64,000 nt of DNA from Halisarca cf. caerulea (Eukaryota > Porifera > Demospongiae > Chondrillida > Halisarcidae): assembly GCA_963170055.1 (NCBI GenBank), contig CAUJGJ010000371.1:3003511-3067510 (forward strand), written 5' to 3'. The position numbers and the translations under genes were made by a program. The notes beneath the pieces are model-generated. The model did no database searches and had not been told where the DNA came from. It saw only the letters and a program-made list of their open reading frames with translations. This document shows positions 1-7,933 of the stretch, in pieces (the first letter of the stretch is position 1; each line of letters opens with the position of its first letter).

Positions 1-1500
1 CATAATAATGTCTTTGAGTAGCCTTGGTCTCCATAGTTACGAACAATATGTTAACTTCGATCTGACAAGGGTGACATACATGCAGGTTATGTTTAGTTAA
101 AATGGGAGTGGATTGCATGTGGAATGTTTGTCATATGAGATTGAGGGACCCATACACTTTTGAGCAGATGGTCTTATAGTGCTCATGAAAGGATAGGTTT
201 GACATAATAGTTATCCCTAGGTCACAGATAGACTGTTGTTCTGGGATTAGCTGATGTTCAATAACATATGGAGGGGGAGGAAATGGAGGAGTATCTCATG
301 TAAGAGCATTTGTTAAGGTTATATGTGATATCTTCCAGGTTTTGTACCATTCAGTGACTGTGTTTAAATCATGTTGTAGATCAATAGTATTAGACTGGGA
401 GACGTCCAGGAAGAATTTTGTGTCATCAGCAAAAAGATAAATTGTGGAGTGAGAAACTGCTTGGGCCGGGAAGATCATTGATGTAAATTAGAAATAACAG
501 GGGTCCTAAGGCACTACCCTGGGGTACACCAGATATTACAGGGAGGTATGACGAGGAGGCCTGTCTGGCTTGGACAAATTGGAGTCTGTTGGTGAGGTAA
601 TCTTTGAACCATAGCCATAGGGAGCCTGTTATACCAATCCTCCAAAGCTTAAAAAGTAGTTCGCCATGTGGTGGAACTGTATCAAAGAAAGGCCTTGGTG
701 AAGTCAAGGTAGATTGCATCCAGGCAACCACGTGAGTCTAGTAAGTTGTAGACAGTGGAATATATGACAAGAGTAACTGAAGGAGGCATGATCTATTGGA
801 TAAAAAGCCAAACTGTTGTGACGTAAGTAAAGGACGAACAAATTGGATGACTTTTCGATGAATGATTGCTTCAAGATTAATGACAGTGCACACAATACAG
901 ATGTTAACCTGTAGTTTGAAACTATAGTTGGTGGGGCAGTTTTAAGTATGGGAGTAATTTTGTGGGTCTTCCACTCGCTGGGAATCGAAGAACAGGAGAT
1001 TCATTGATTGTAGAGGTTTGTCAGAAATGGTAAAAGTGTAGGGGCACAGAGCTTGATTAAGTGGGGGCCAATGTTGTCACAGCCGTATGCTTTGGAGTTA
1101 TATCGAGTGATGAAATAGCAAGGTGAACTTCTTCAGTGGTAATGTTAATAGTGTGGAGTTGATTTGTTGGTGTTGGAAGTTTATCCATTGGGGGGAGAAC
1201 AAAATCACTCTTTGTGAGTGTAGAATGAAAGTAATTGCTGAATAATTTGGCTATTCCGAAGGAGGATGATACAGTTGGTCGGAGTTGGCAGCAAACACGG
1301 AACAAGGAATGGAGTTATTAGCATATAGAAATTTGATGTAAGTGAACAGCGCTTTCGGATTACTGAGGCTATGAGCTATTAGCCTGTGTTCATATGTCTG
1401 TTTGGTTGTTTCCATGAGTGTTTGCAACTCAGCTTCGATCACTGCTTGCGAGTTTGTTTAATTGATAGGGGGTAGGACTAGCCTTGACCTTCTTCTTATA
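1..1500 (-). pseudogene. LINE-A: decayed non-LTR retrotransposon reverse transcriptase, truncated by window edge
   Basis: An intact copy would make the ORF2-type polyprotein that copies LINE RNA into DNA at a nicked target. Read on the minus strand, the pieces are in the right order but in several frames. They are a basic endonuclease-RT linker (about 1500-1250), RT motifs 1-2 with SEWKTHKITPILK and a degraded NYRP (about 1000-880), motif A LDFTKAF..DTVPH (about 715-674, frame broken by an extra base), motif [21 protein letters not shown] (about 535-480), and the catalytic loop FADDTK (about 433-418). The thumb-like segment VRSKLTYCS-stop-LWRP (about 70-20) has a stop where LINE-B has Gln. 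The endonuclease domain and 5' end are absent, and the 3' end lies outside the window. The family resembles jockey/CR1/L2-like animal LINEs; the exact clade is not resolved. Multiple frameshifts and stops make it a pseudogene. Confidence 0.85.
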
Positions 1501-1690
1501 AACTTTTGTGAATCCCTAGATTTCGCGATTTTTGCGAAAAATCTTTCACGAATCACTGTATGCAGTATAGAACAGAGCTAGCATGCTATATAGAAAAGAA
1601 CTAGCATTCGCAAATTAAAGTTTCCCGAATGCTGTTGACTTAGCAATTTTCGTGAAACTTTATCCGCTTGAAACTTTCACGGTATATGGT
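1497..1690. repeat. Non-coding hairpin-rich segment (possible MITE remnant)
   Basis: This AT-rich stretch upstream of LINE-A contains repeated TTTCGCGAT, TTTGCGAAAAATC, TTTCACGAA and TTCGTGAAACTTT motifs on both strands. The segment 1527-1543 forms a 7-bp stem (GATTTTT/AAAAATC) with a 3-base loop. Repeated near-palindromic CG-containing motifs in otherwise AT-rich DNA are typical of old miniature transposons. I could not define paired terminal repeats or a target-site duplication, so the identity is uncertain. Confidence 0.35.
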
Positions 1691-1695
1691 ATGAG

Positions 1696-1859
1696 CCCAC
1701 CTGTCGCACTGTCACAGGCTCTCTCAGTCGCCATACCCCATGCCAATACATGGGCCTGGGTGTATATGCAAATGATTTCCATATATGGGCCCACCTGTCG
1801 CACTGTTGCAGGCTCTTATCCCCATGCCAAGACATATGCAAATGATTTCCATATATGGG
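1696..1859. repeat. Pair of ~70-94-bp tandem units
   Basis: Two adjacent units start with CCCACCTGTCGCACTGT at 1696 and 1790. Each ends with GCAAATGATTTCCATATATGGG, and the second is shorter by internal deletion. The unit runs directly into the next minisatellite and shares ATATGGG / CCATAT motifs with it. An open frame across this stretch is a by-product of the repetition and is not called as a gene. Confidence 0.75.
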
Positions 1860-2055
1860 AGTGCAGGGTCCCCATATCTACATACATGTGTCTCATGCAC
1901 AGCATGCTATGCTGGGGCCCTGTAGTGTGGGTTCCCATATCTACATGGGCTCCATATGCACAGCATGCTATGTTGAGGGCTTAGACTGAGTAGTGTGGGG
2001 TCCCCATATATACATGCTGTCACATGGGTCTCACATACATGTTAAACTGGAGCGC

Positions 2056-2136
<81 letters not shown>

Positions 2137-2275
2137 TGGGGTCCCCATATCTACATGGGTTCCATGTACAACATGTTATGCTGGGGCCCTATATTGTGGG
2201 GTCCCCATATCTACATACTGTCACATGGATCTTACATACATGACTGGAGCCCTATATATAGTGTATATATAGACT
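1860..2275. repeat. Degenerate minisatellite, ~62-70-bp units with GGGGTCCCCATATCTACAT core
   Basis: Five or more units begin with variants of TAGTGTGGGGTCCCCATATC (near 1867, 1923, 1992, 2134 and 2197). They continue with CTACATGGGYTCCATRYRCA, a CAGCATGCTATG-like palindrome and GGGGCCCTATA. The units differ by substitutions and indels and are interrupted by an (AT)n tract. A related motif recurs at 6033-6115, so this is a dispersed family and not purely a local expansion. The open frames here are repeat artefacts. Confidence 0.8.
2055..2133. repeat. (AT)n microsatellite
   Basis: About 79 bp of alternating A and T with a single C interruption near 2066. It lies inside the minisatellite at the TATATA that ends a unit, so it probably grew from that short seed. 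Such tracts extrude cruciforms easily and vary in length between individuals. Confidence 0.95.
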
Positions 2276-2302
2276 AAGTCTTTTGTGGTGTGAATTCTTA
2301 TG

Positions 2303-2575
2303 TGTTGGAATACCAATTTATATTCCATATTCGCATGCTGGAATGCGAATTTGTGTTCTGAAGTTCCATCCACATTATATTATAGAATACAAATTTGTGC
2401 TCTGAAGTACAATAGTGTTGGATTACAAATTTGTGCTCTGAAATACAATTACATTTTGGATTACAAATTTGTGCTCTGATTTGCAATGTAGGATTATAAA
2501 TTTGTGTTCTGCGTTGGAATACAAATTTGTGCTCTGAAAATGCAATGGTTGGAGTAAAAATTTGTGTTGTCATCC
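2303..2575. repeat. Cluster of spaced 21-bp repeats (GAATACAAATTTGTGCTCTGA)
   Basis: Near-identical cores of about 21 bp begin at 2341, 2385, 2421, 2459, 2492, 2517 and 2552, with a weaker one near 2308. Core starts are 44, 36, 38, 33, 25 and 35 bp apart, so unique spacers of roughly 4-23 bp separate them. The middle of the core, AAATTTGTGCTCTGA, is the best conserved part. The arrangement looks superficially CRISPR-like, but spacer lengths are irregular, there are no cas genes and the DNA is eukaryotic. A decayed minisatellite or a cluster of binding sites are both possible. Confidence 0.8.
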
Positions 2576-2579
2576 ATTG

Positions 2580-3079
2580 AAACAATCTTCTTCCTCTTGT
2601 AGGAGCAATTATAGCCGGAGTAGTCCAAGAAGTGGAATGTCCTGCATTGTATACTCTCCAGAGAGGACACTACAGGTGATATATTAAGAAAAGATGTAGA
2701 ACATTAATTTTAGTCAGTTTATTGTAACAATACAAATTCTTAACATTGTATGCTCATAATAATTGTCAAATAAAATGTTCAGTGCTAATTATCGTGATCT
2801 GATACAAAATTATCAAATCAAAGTATACAAACAGAGATCATGTACAAAGAAATTAGACAATGTCATTGTTGGAAGAATTTGTAAAACCACTCATTGTAAG
2901 AATGGGACCGTCATTCCAAGAAGCTGCTTAAATATTATAGTGTATATGAAAATGTTGTAATACCATAGACATTCTATATAATATTATTACATATTAATAT
3001 TATATAAATTCATACAAACCATGCAATAGTTGGAGTCAAGTTGCTTTGTACTGTCTGCCACCACCCACATAGTAGACTA
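2580..3079. other. Unassigned AT-rich stretch
   Basis: I see no recognisable gene. It contains a short exon-like interval at 2603-2675, preceded by a pyrimidine-rich tract ending in TAG and followed by CAG/GTGATA, open in two frames but without a recognisable product. It also contains a perfect AT hairpin at 2975-3006. A 65-codon plus-strand frame at 2763-2960 has no recognisable domain and is not called. Confidence 0.6.
2975..3006. repeat. AT-rich inverted repeat
   Basis: The 12-bp arms TATATAATATTA and TAATATTATATA are perfect complements around an 8-base loop (2987-2994). The composition alone makes such palindromes fairly likely, so no function is assigned. Confidence 0.7.
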
Positions 3080-3782
3080 CACAGGGTATTTATAACCGTC
3101 CAGGAATAAAATGCAAAAATGGCCGTCTTGAAATAGCAGCACGAATTATCGATCATTTCTACTTAGTTGACAAGATTTTCGCCAAGTTCTTCTTACTGGA
3201 CGAAAGTTGTATATATTCCGCGCATGTTGGTACTTAACTAGCAATTGTTTCTATTGTTTGAAGAAAGATAGCGAGTTAGGAATACATAGCAGTTTCAGAC
3301 AAACTTCGCCTTAATTGGTTACACCTTTTGATCCCTCTCAATTCATATGGAACAACATGAAAAGACAGAACAAGTGGTGAGCTATCCGAAAATCATTCCG
3401 GGCTATAGGTTATAAACTTCCATAAAAAAGTTATAACCGAAAAACCTGTTTTTCACCCTCCAAACGGCCAAAACTTAGCATAAATGGTCCAATTGCGAGA
3501 AACTGCTTGATTGTAGCACTATGCCCGGAACTGCCCTGAGGTCTAACCAAGCGACGTTAATCTTCGCCCTCAACAAAACTGCCATTTTCGTGACGTTTCA
3601 CGGATACATAGGCATAGCGTCACAAAAGTCGCCTTCTTCCCCCATTTTGTTGATATGTGAAATTTCGTACGTCACCTGAAAGACGCTAAATGACGCATTA
3701 AAAACAGCCACTAATTGATGACGTTGAAAACAAGCACCGCCCACAATCGGAACAAGCAACAGACGGTTATAAACACCCTGTG
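3080..3782. mobile_element. Copy A: 0.7-kb non-autonomous DNA transposon with 21-bp terminal inverted repeats
   Basis: The left end CACAGGGTATTTATAACCGTC (3080-3100) is matched by the complement of the right end at 3762-3782, with one difference in 21 bp. The interior is non-coding, so the element would depend on transposase supplied in trans. A second copy at 10526-11074 matches it along about 490 bp, showing it is a dispersed family. CAGGG-type ends recall hAT elements, but I found no convincing 8-bp target duplication (AGACTACA left, TGTGAGAT right), so the superfamily is open. Compared with copy B it lacks about 65 bp near 3534. A minus-strand reading frame overlapping the right end has no recognisable domain. 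Confidence 0.8.
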
Positions 3783-4070
3783 TGAGATGTTCTTCCTCTC
3801 CAGTAACTGTAAAAAGAACTTGCATGCTCGCTTCCTGAGAGCATGTTTTTCTGACTTTGTGGAGCCAAGGGCGTATTTGCGTTTAGTAACATAATGAAAT
3901 ATTTGGCTGAATGTAACTCTGCCATCGGATATCTTTAAATCTTCTTTCTGTGTGCCCATGTGCCTATTCACTCGCCAATTTCGCCATTTTACGTACTGTC
4001 TCACACTTCATCCTTTTGAGTTGTACCTATTGCTTAAAATTTAAATCATAGCACATCGCTGTATGACAGT
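3783..4070. other. Unassigned spacer between two transposons
   Basis: About 290 bp with no recognisable gene or repeat. A 97-codon minus-strand frame (3711-4004) is basic and cysteine-poor, starts inside this spacer and runs into copy A. I see no domain in it and take it as chance. Confidence 0.5.
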
Positions 4071-4190
4071 GGGGCCTGTCACAAAGTTTTTGGTCCCCCC
4101 ACGAAAGCGGTCCCCCCAGACCGTTTTCGTCCTTTCGCGTTCACGCAAAAGCTGTCCCCCCTTAACGAAAACTGTCTCCCCATTCATTTG
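4071..4190 (+). repeat. Left inverted end of the 2-kb element
   Basis: It contains GGGGCCTGTC followed by three or four C-tract motifs (GGTCCCCCCA, GGTCCCCCCAGA, CTGTCCCCCCTT, CTGTCTCCCC) alternating with ACGAAAGCG, CGTTTTCGT and AACGAAAACTG. Repeated subterminal motifs of this kind often bind transposase; that role is inferred. Confidence 0.75.
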
Positions 4191-4502
4191 AATGAAAATC
4201 ATAACGGAATTGAATGCTTCTGGTCTGGCTGCCACGGCCACTTCTCTTTGATAATTTAAGACATCGTAGGAAGCTTCCAGCAGGATGTTTAAAGATTTAT
4301 ACGCTCTATGCACGCCGCGATTGAGCTCAGGGTAGCAAAAGCGCAGCTCAAGTCACTACAGGTAGCTAGCGACCCACAGACTTAAGTTTGACTTCTTTTA
4401 TTGACTCTGGAGTTGACATCTCGGATTAATGCACATACTTTAATACACGAATAATATTATTGGTATAACCATTTCACATAATAAAAATATATATAAGGCG
4501 GT

Positions 4503-5116
4503 AATCAGTCCCCCCTTCTACATGTACCCAACATTAAGACAGGGGGCAGTTTTGGTCTGCTGCAGGAATCAGTCCCCCTTTAAACATACACCCAACATAA
4601 GTACAGGGGGACAGTTTTGGTCTGCTGCAGGAATCAGTCCCCCTTCTACATACACTCAACATAAGTACAGGGGGACAGTTTTGGTCTGCTGCAGGAATCA
4701 GTCCTCCTTTGTACATACACCCAACATAAGTACAGGGGGACAGTTTTGGTCTGCTGTAGGAATCAGTCCCCCTTTGTACATACACCCAACATAAGTACAG
4801 GGGGACAGTATTGGTCTACTGTAGGAATCAGTCCCCCTTTGTACATGTACATACACCCAACATAATTACAGGGGGACAGTTTTGGTCTGCTGTAGGAATC
4901 AGTCCCCCTTTGTACATGCACCCAATATAAGTACAGGGGGACAGTTTTGGTCTGCTGCAGGAATCAGTCCCCCTTTGTACATACACCCAACATAAGTACA
5001 GGGGGACAGTTTTGGTCTTCTGTAGGAATCAGTCCCCCTTCTACATACACTCAACATAAGTACAGGGGGACAGTTTTGGTCTGCTGCAGGAATCAGTCCC
5101 CCTTCTACATGCACCC
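4503..5116. repeat. 65-bp minisatellite inside the 2-kb element, ~9.4 units
   Basis: Units start with AATCAGTCCCCCTT at 4503, 4567, 4632, 4696, 4761, 4826, 4897, 4962, 5027 and 5091 (partial). Lengths are 64-65 bp, except one 71-bp unit with a 6-bp GTACAT duplication. Each unit contains an inverted pair, GTCCCCCTTTGTAC and GTACAGGGGGAC, separated by ATACACCCAACATAA, so every unit can fold into a hairpin. The arms resemble the C-tract motifs at the ends of the surrounding element. Reading frames of 83-90 codons on both strands come from the repetition and are not genes. Confidence 0.95.
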
Positions 5117-5166
5117 ATTCACGTGATTTCTTATAATGACTATGACTCACCTCTTCTATTCAATGA

Positions 5167-5325
5167 AGGAGAATCAAAGTACAACAACAGGATGGCTGCA
5201 ATGATTGTGGGTTGTGCAAGTGCAAGGAATGGTACCACAGGAGCTGTCTGGGCTTAAAGAATACAGAATGGGCTAGAGTTCGAAAAATTAACAAATGGAC
5301 TTGTACTTATATTTGTTCAAAGTAG
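5167..5325 (+). pseudogene. PHD-finger-like zinc-binding fragment
   Basis: A frame opening after TGA at 5164-5166 and closing at TAG 5323-5325 encodes about 52 residues without an initiating Met. It contains GCNDCGLCKCKEWYHRSCLG and ends W-T-C-T-Y-I-C-S-K. The order Cys-x2-Cys, Cys-x-Cys, x4-His, x2-Cys, then Trp-x-Cys-x3-Cys follows the PHD-finger ligand pattern, including the aromatic residue before the last Cys pair. The last pair is spaced x3 instead of the usual x2, and the region between the first two Cys pairs is short. PHD fingers read histone tails and occur both in chromatin proteins and in some transposon proteins. Lying inside the 2-kb element, it is either the last remnant of its protein or a captured exon. 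Confidence 0.5.
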
Positions 5326-5922
5326 TTGACTAAGTGATCAGTGTATGTGTGTTTGTATGACACTTACTATTATAACTATAATACCTTTTCCCCTTGAAGT
5401 TTTTGCACATTTTTTAAATTCCAGTGTAATATAAATTTTCTGTTATTTTGTTCACATTGTACATTTTATAGCAATGTTATTACAATAATTGAATGTGTGT
5501 ATAATAGAGTACAGTACACTATACATTTACTGGTACAGTAGTTGCAAACAGTTGCCCTCTACACAGTATTGGGATGCAAGAGGGGACACTACATCTTCTG
5601 CTCGCATATCTACAACTCCTCCCCTCGCAGTAAAGATTAGACTAAGTGCAGATCTAGAAGGGAAAATGTAGGATACTTTTGCAAATTACACTGTGGCAAC
5701 TTGTCGTTAGCAAAAAACTGATCAAGCCGCCTGTAGACACTTAAGTAGAGCCAATGCACACTGAGCTGTTTTACATACGCAGAACTTAAGGGATGAGCGT
5801 ATCTCCCAGTGTTATAAGACCCTTTTCACCTCAACGTCCATAGAAATCCAGTTTCGTGTGGTCGCGCAGACAGGATCAACTTGGGGGACACTTAATAGCT
5901 GGGTAGGACCATTAGTGCCTCA
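5326..5922. other. Non-coding interior of the 2-kb element
   Basis: AT-rich to 5560, then more mixed. A 60-codon plus-strand frame at 5489-5671 has no recognisable domain and is not called. I see no promoter, RNA gene or repeat that I can support. Confidence 0.5.
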
Positions 5923-6037
5923 CCGTTAATGAACGAAAGCGGTCCCCCGGACAGCTTTCACTTCACCGCTAACGCACGAAAACGGTCCGGGGGGACCCTC
6001 TTATGGGGGGACGATTATTAACTGCGGGACAGGCCCC
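5923..6037 (-). repeat. Right inverted end of the 2-kb element
   Basis: Read on the minus strand it gives GGGGCCTGTC, then ATCGTCCCCCCATAAG, GGGTCCCCCCGGACCG, TTTTCGTGCG and AAAGCTGTCC. These are the same blocks, in the same order, as the left end at 4071-4190. Confidence 0.75.
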
Positions 6038-6115
6038 ATATCTATTTTGGGGCTCCCATATCTATGTAGATTTGGGGATGGGGGTCCTCATATCTATGGG
6101 GGGCCCCATATCATT
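6033..6115. repeat. GGCCCCATATCTAT short repeats
   Basis: Four variants of (G)GGGCCCCATATCTAT occur in about 80 bp (GGCCCCATATCTATT, GGCTCCCATATCTATG, GTCCTCATATCTATGG, GGGCCCCATATCATTG). The motif matches the core of the minisatellite at 1860-2275. It abuts or overlaps the right end of the 2-kb element, which blurs that boundary. Confidence 0.65.
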
Positions 6116-6246
6116 GTGACACTGGGTTTTGCACTAAATCTAATTTTATGGTCTAAATCTGTGGTCGTCTTTTTGGCTTCGCGAAGTGGGGACAACAAAG
6201 TAAAGTCAAGTGTTGTAGTGTTAAATAGTCAAATTTAAGAGGCATT

Positions 6247-6430
6247 GGCATTGAAGATTGTCCCTGGCAGACCAGATTAACTGTACTACAAACTCTCCCA
6301 CTAATGTACTGTTATGAGCTTCAGGACCTTCTACGTAAATGCCTCAAAGATCCACCAGATAATTTCAACGTCTCCGATTATGTATCCTTTGTAACTACGT
6401 AAACCAGAAAGAGGCATTGAAGATTGTCCC
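6247..6430. repeat. 18-bp direct repeats flanking a LINE fragment
   Basis: GGCATTGAAGATTGTCCC occurs at 6247-6264 and again at 6413-6430, on either side of the LINE 3' fragment at 6272-6405. This fits a target-site duplication made by target-primed reverse transcription. A local tandem duplication is the alternative, because TGGCAG also follows both copies at slightly different distances. Confidence 0.6.
6272..6405 (+). pseudogene. Short LINE 3' fragment, partial duplicate of LINE-B
   Basis: This segment matches 7257-7398 of LINE-B closely (shared TTAACTGTACTACAA, CTCCCACTAATGTACT, ATAATTTCAACG and TATCCTTTGTAACTACGT). It lacks about 15 bp present in LINE-B after CCTTCTA. It encodes the region just downstream of the RT thumb and has no start of its own. 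Its position between 18-bp direct repeats suggests an independently inserted, severely truncated copy. Confidence 0.75.
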
Positions 6431-6484
6431 AGCATGGCAGGTCTGAAGATTTTCAGATGTCATTTCCTATATAGATTAATTATA

Positions 6485-7930
6485 TAAAGCGTTTGAAACT
6501 GTTCCACACCCAGAACTATTGCACAAACTATGGCCGGTGTTTTGGTATCATGGGTCCCCTGTGGCAGTTACTCAAGGACTATAGATATATATCTCAGTAA
6601 CCGAGTCCACTTTGTCAAAATTGATGATGCATCTTTGAATGTCCTACCTGTACTATCTGGAGTACCACAGGGTAGCATTGTAGGCCTAATTCTTTTTCTA
6701 ATTTACATCAATGACCTACCTCATTCTATCACAAATTCCTCAGTATACCTATATTGCCAATGATACCAAATTTATCAATGCTTCAAGCAACATCTGGTTG
6801 TTACAATCTGATATCAATTCATTACAGTAATGGTGTCTTGAATGGAAAATAAACTCAAACCTCTCCAAATGTGTCTGTCTCCAATTTAGCTTCTTGAATT
6901 TGTCACCCGAAAACTATGTCATGCATACTGATTCTACTACATTACAACTGTCATCCCCTCCCTGTCACCGAGATCTAGGAATAATAGTTTGCAACAACCT
7001 CTCATGGTGTGCTCAATACAAATCAATGTGTTCATCTGCATATCGCACTGTGAATTTCATCAAACAATTGTTTCAAGCCTCTCCCCATCATATATCTCAA
7101 AAAATCCCAGTACATCTCACTTGTTCGATCAAAGTTATCCTACTGCTCACAGTTGTGGAGACCCCACTTCATCAAAGGTTTCAAAATTCTAGAAAATGTT
7201 CAGCACCGTTTAACCAAATTCATCTTAAATAACTACACGTCAGACTACAAAGTACGATTAACTGTACTACAACTTCTCCCACTAATGTACTATTATAAGC
7301 TTCGGGACCTTCTATATATTTTTCATCAAATGCCTCAAATAGCCACCAGATAATTTCAACGTGTCCGATTGTGTATCCTTTGTAACTACGTCAACCCGAG
7401 GTGGAAGGAGCAACTAGTTGATATACAACCACACACATACAACTAGAGCTATATATAGACACTTTTACTTCAATCACATCGTACGATTATGGAACTCCCT
7501 GCCCTTCATCAACCTGCATTTACCATTTCACTCTATCAAGAAATATCTCATCAAAATCTTCTACATCATATTCAACGCAAACTTCAATCCTAATTGTACC
7601 TGTACTTTTCATGTTGTCTGTCCTTGTTCACAGTGTCATTTTGCCTATCCTTGATTTCATACAATACAGTAAAGTCACTAGCTCCCCACATCCACTTCAT
7701 TTTCATTGCCTGTCCATCCCTGCTTGTACTTTAATGACCTCATATGACATGCACTTTTAATCTCCCAATTACGATGGCCAATTATGTACCACAGATAGGT
7801 TGCATCACAATATGATCACAGACCTTCAGCCGCACCCTTTAAATCAACTCACACACATTACAACATCTCTCATGTACAATATTGCTGGCTGTAAAGCATA
7901 TAATATTAATAAGGCTACAAAAAGTAAATA
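6485..7930 (+). pseudogene. LINE-B: decayed non-LTR retrotransposon, RT to 3' end
   Basis: It begins in RT motif A (Y-K-A-F-E-T-V-P-H near 6486, with an in-frame stop just upstream). It continues through motif [21 protein letters not shown] (about 6656-6715) to the catalytic loop at 6750-6770, reachable only by a frameshift. The loop reads YIANDTKF where LINE-A has FADDTK, so the first catalytic Asp is Asn. Downstream come LVRSKLSYCSQLWRPHF (about 7120-7170), LENVQHRLTKFILNNYTSDY (7185-7245), HFYFNHIVRLWNSLP (about 7460-7505) and a Cys-rich tail C-T-C-T-F-H-V-V-C-P-C ending at TGA 7652-7654. The rest is 3' UTR, ending roughly at 7930. The order and the Cys-rich C-terminus are typical of jockey/CR1/L2-like animal LINEs. 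It is dead: stops, frameshifts, a lost catalytic Asp and 5' truncation. Confidence 0.85.
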
Positions 7931-7933
7931 ATA

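Larger units (their letters stand above)
4071..6037. mobile_element. ~2-kb element with long imperfect inverted ends, carrying a minisatellite and a PHD-like fragment
   Basis: The left end begins GGGGCCTGTC (4071-4080) and the right end closes with GACAGGCCCC (6028-6037). The ends match in blocks over about 110 bp once the right is reverse-complemented: GGGGCCTGTC, GTCCCCCC, a second GTCCCCCC, GACCGTTTTCGT and AAAGCTGTCC, in the same order with similar spacing. Inside are nine 65-bp tandem units (4503-5116) and a short PHD-finger-like reading frame (5167-5325). No transposase is seen, so it is non-autonomous or badly decayed. No target duplication is obvious. The superfamily is not assigned. 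Confidence 0.75.

Noticed and set aside
1652..2277. Two plus-strand reading frames (110 and 94 codons)
   Set aside because: Both lie wholly in minisatellite and (AT)n sequence, and their translations simply repeat the unit.
2303..2575. CRISPR-like array of direct repeats with spacers
   Set aside because: Spacers vary from about 4 to 23 bp, repeats are degenerate, no cas genes are present, and the surroundings are eukaryotic retrotransposons and satellites.
2763..2960. 65-codon plus-strand frame
   Set aside because: AT-rich, no domain, no strong start context, and no neighbouring exon signals that fit it.
3074..3788. 8-bp target duplication of a hAT-type insertion around copy A
   Set aside because: The flanking octamers AGACTACA and TGTGAGAT do not match, and shorter choices such as TA or TTAA do not fit either.
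3598..4313. Three minus-strand frames (75, 97 and 90 codons)
   Set aside because: They cross transposon ends and spacer, show no recognisable domain, and overlap each other in different frames.
4522..5150. Reading frames of 83-90 codons on both strands
   Set aside because: They are the 65-bp minisatellite translated; near-tripled units keep frames open on both strands without coding.
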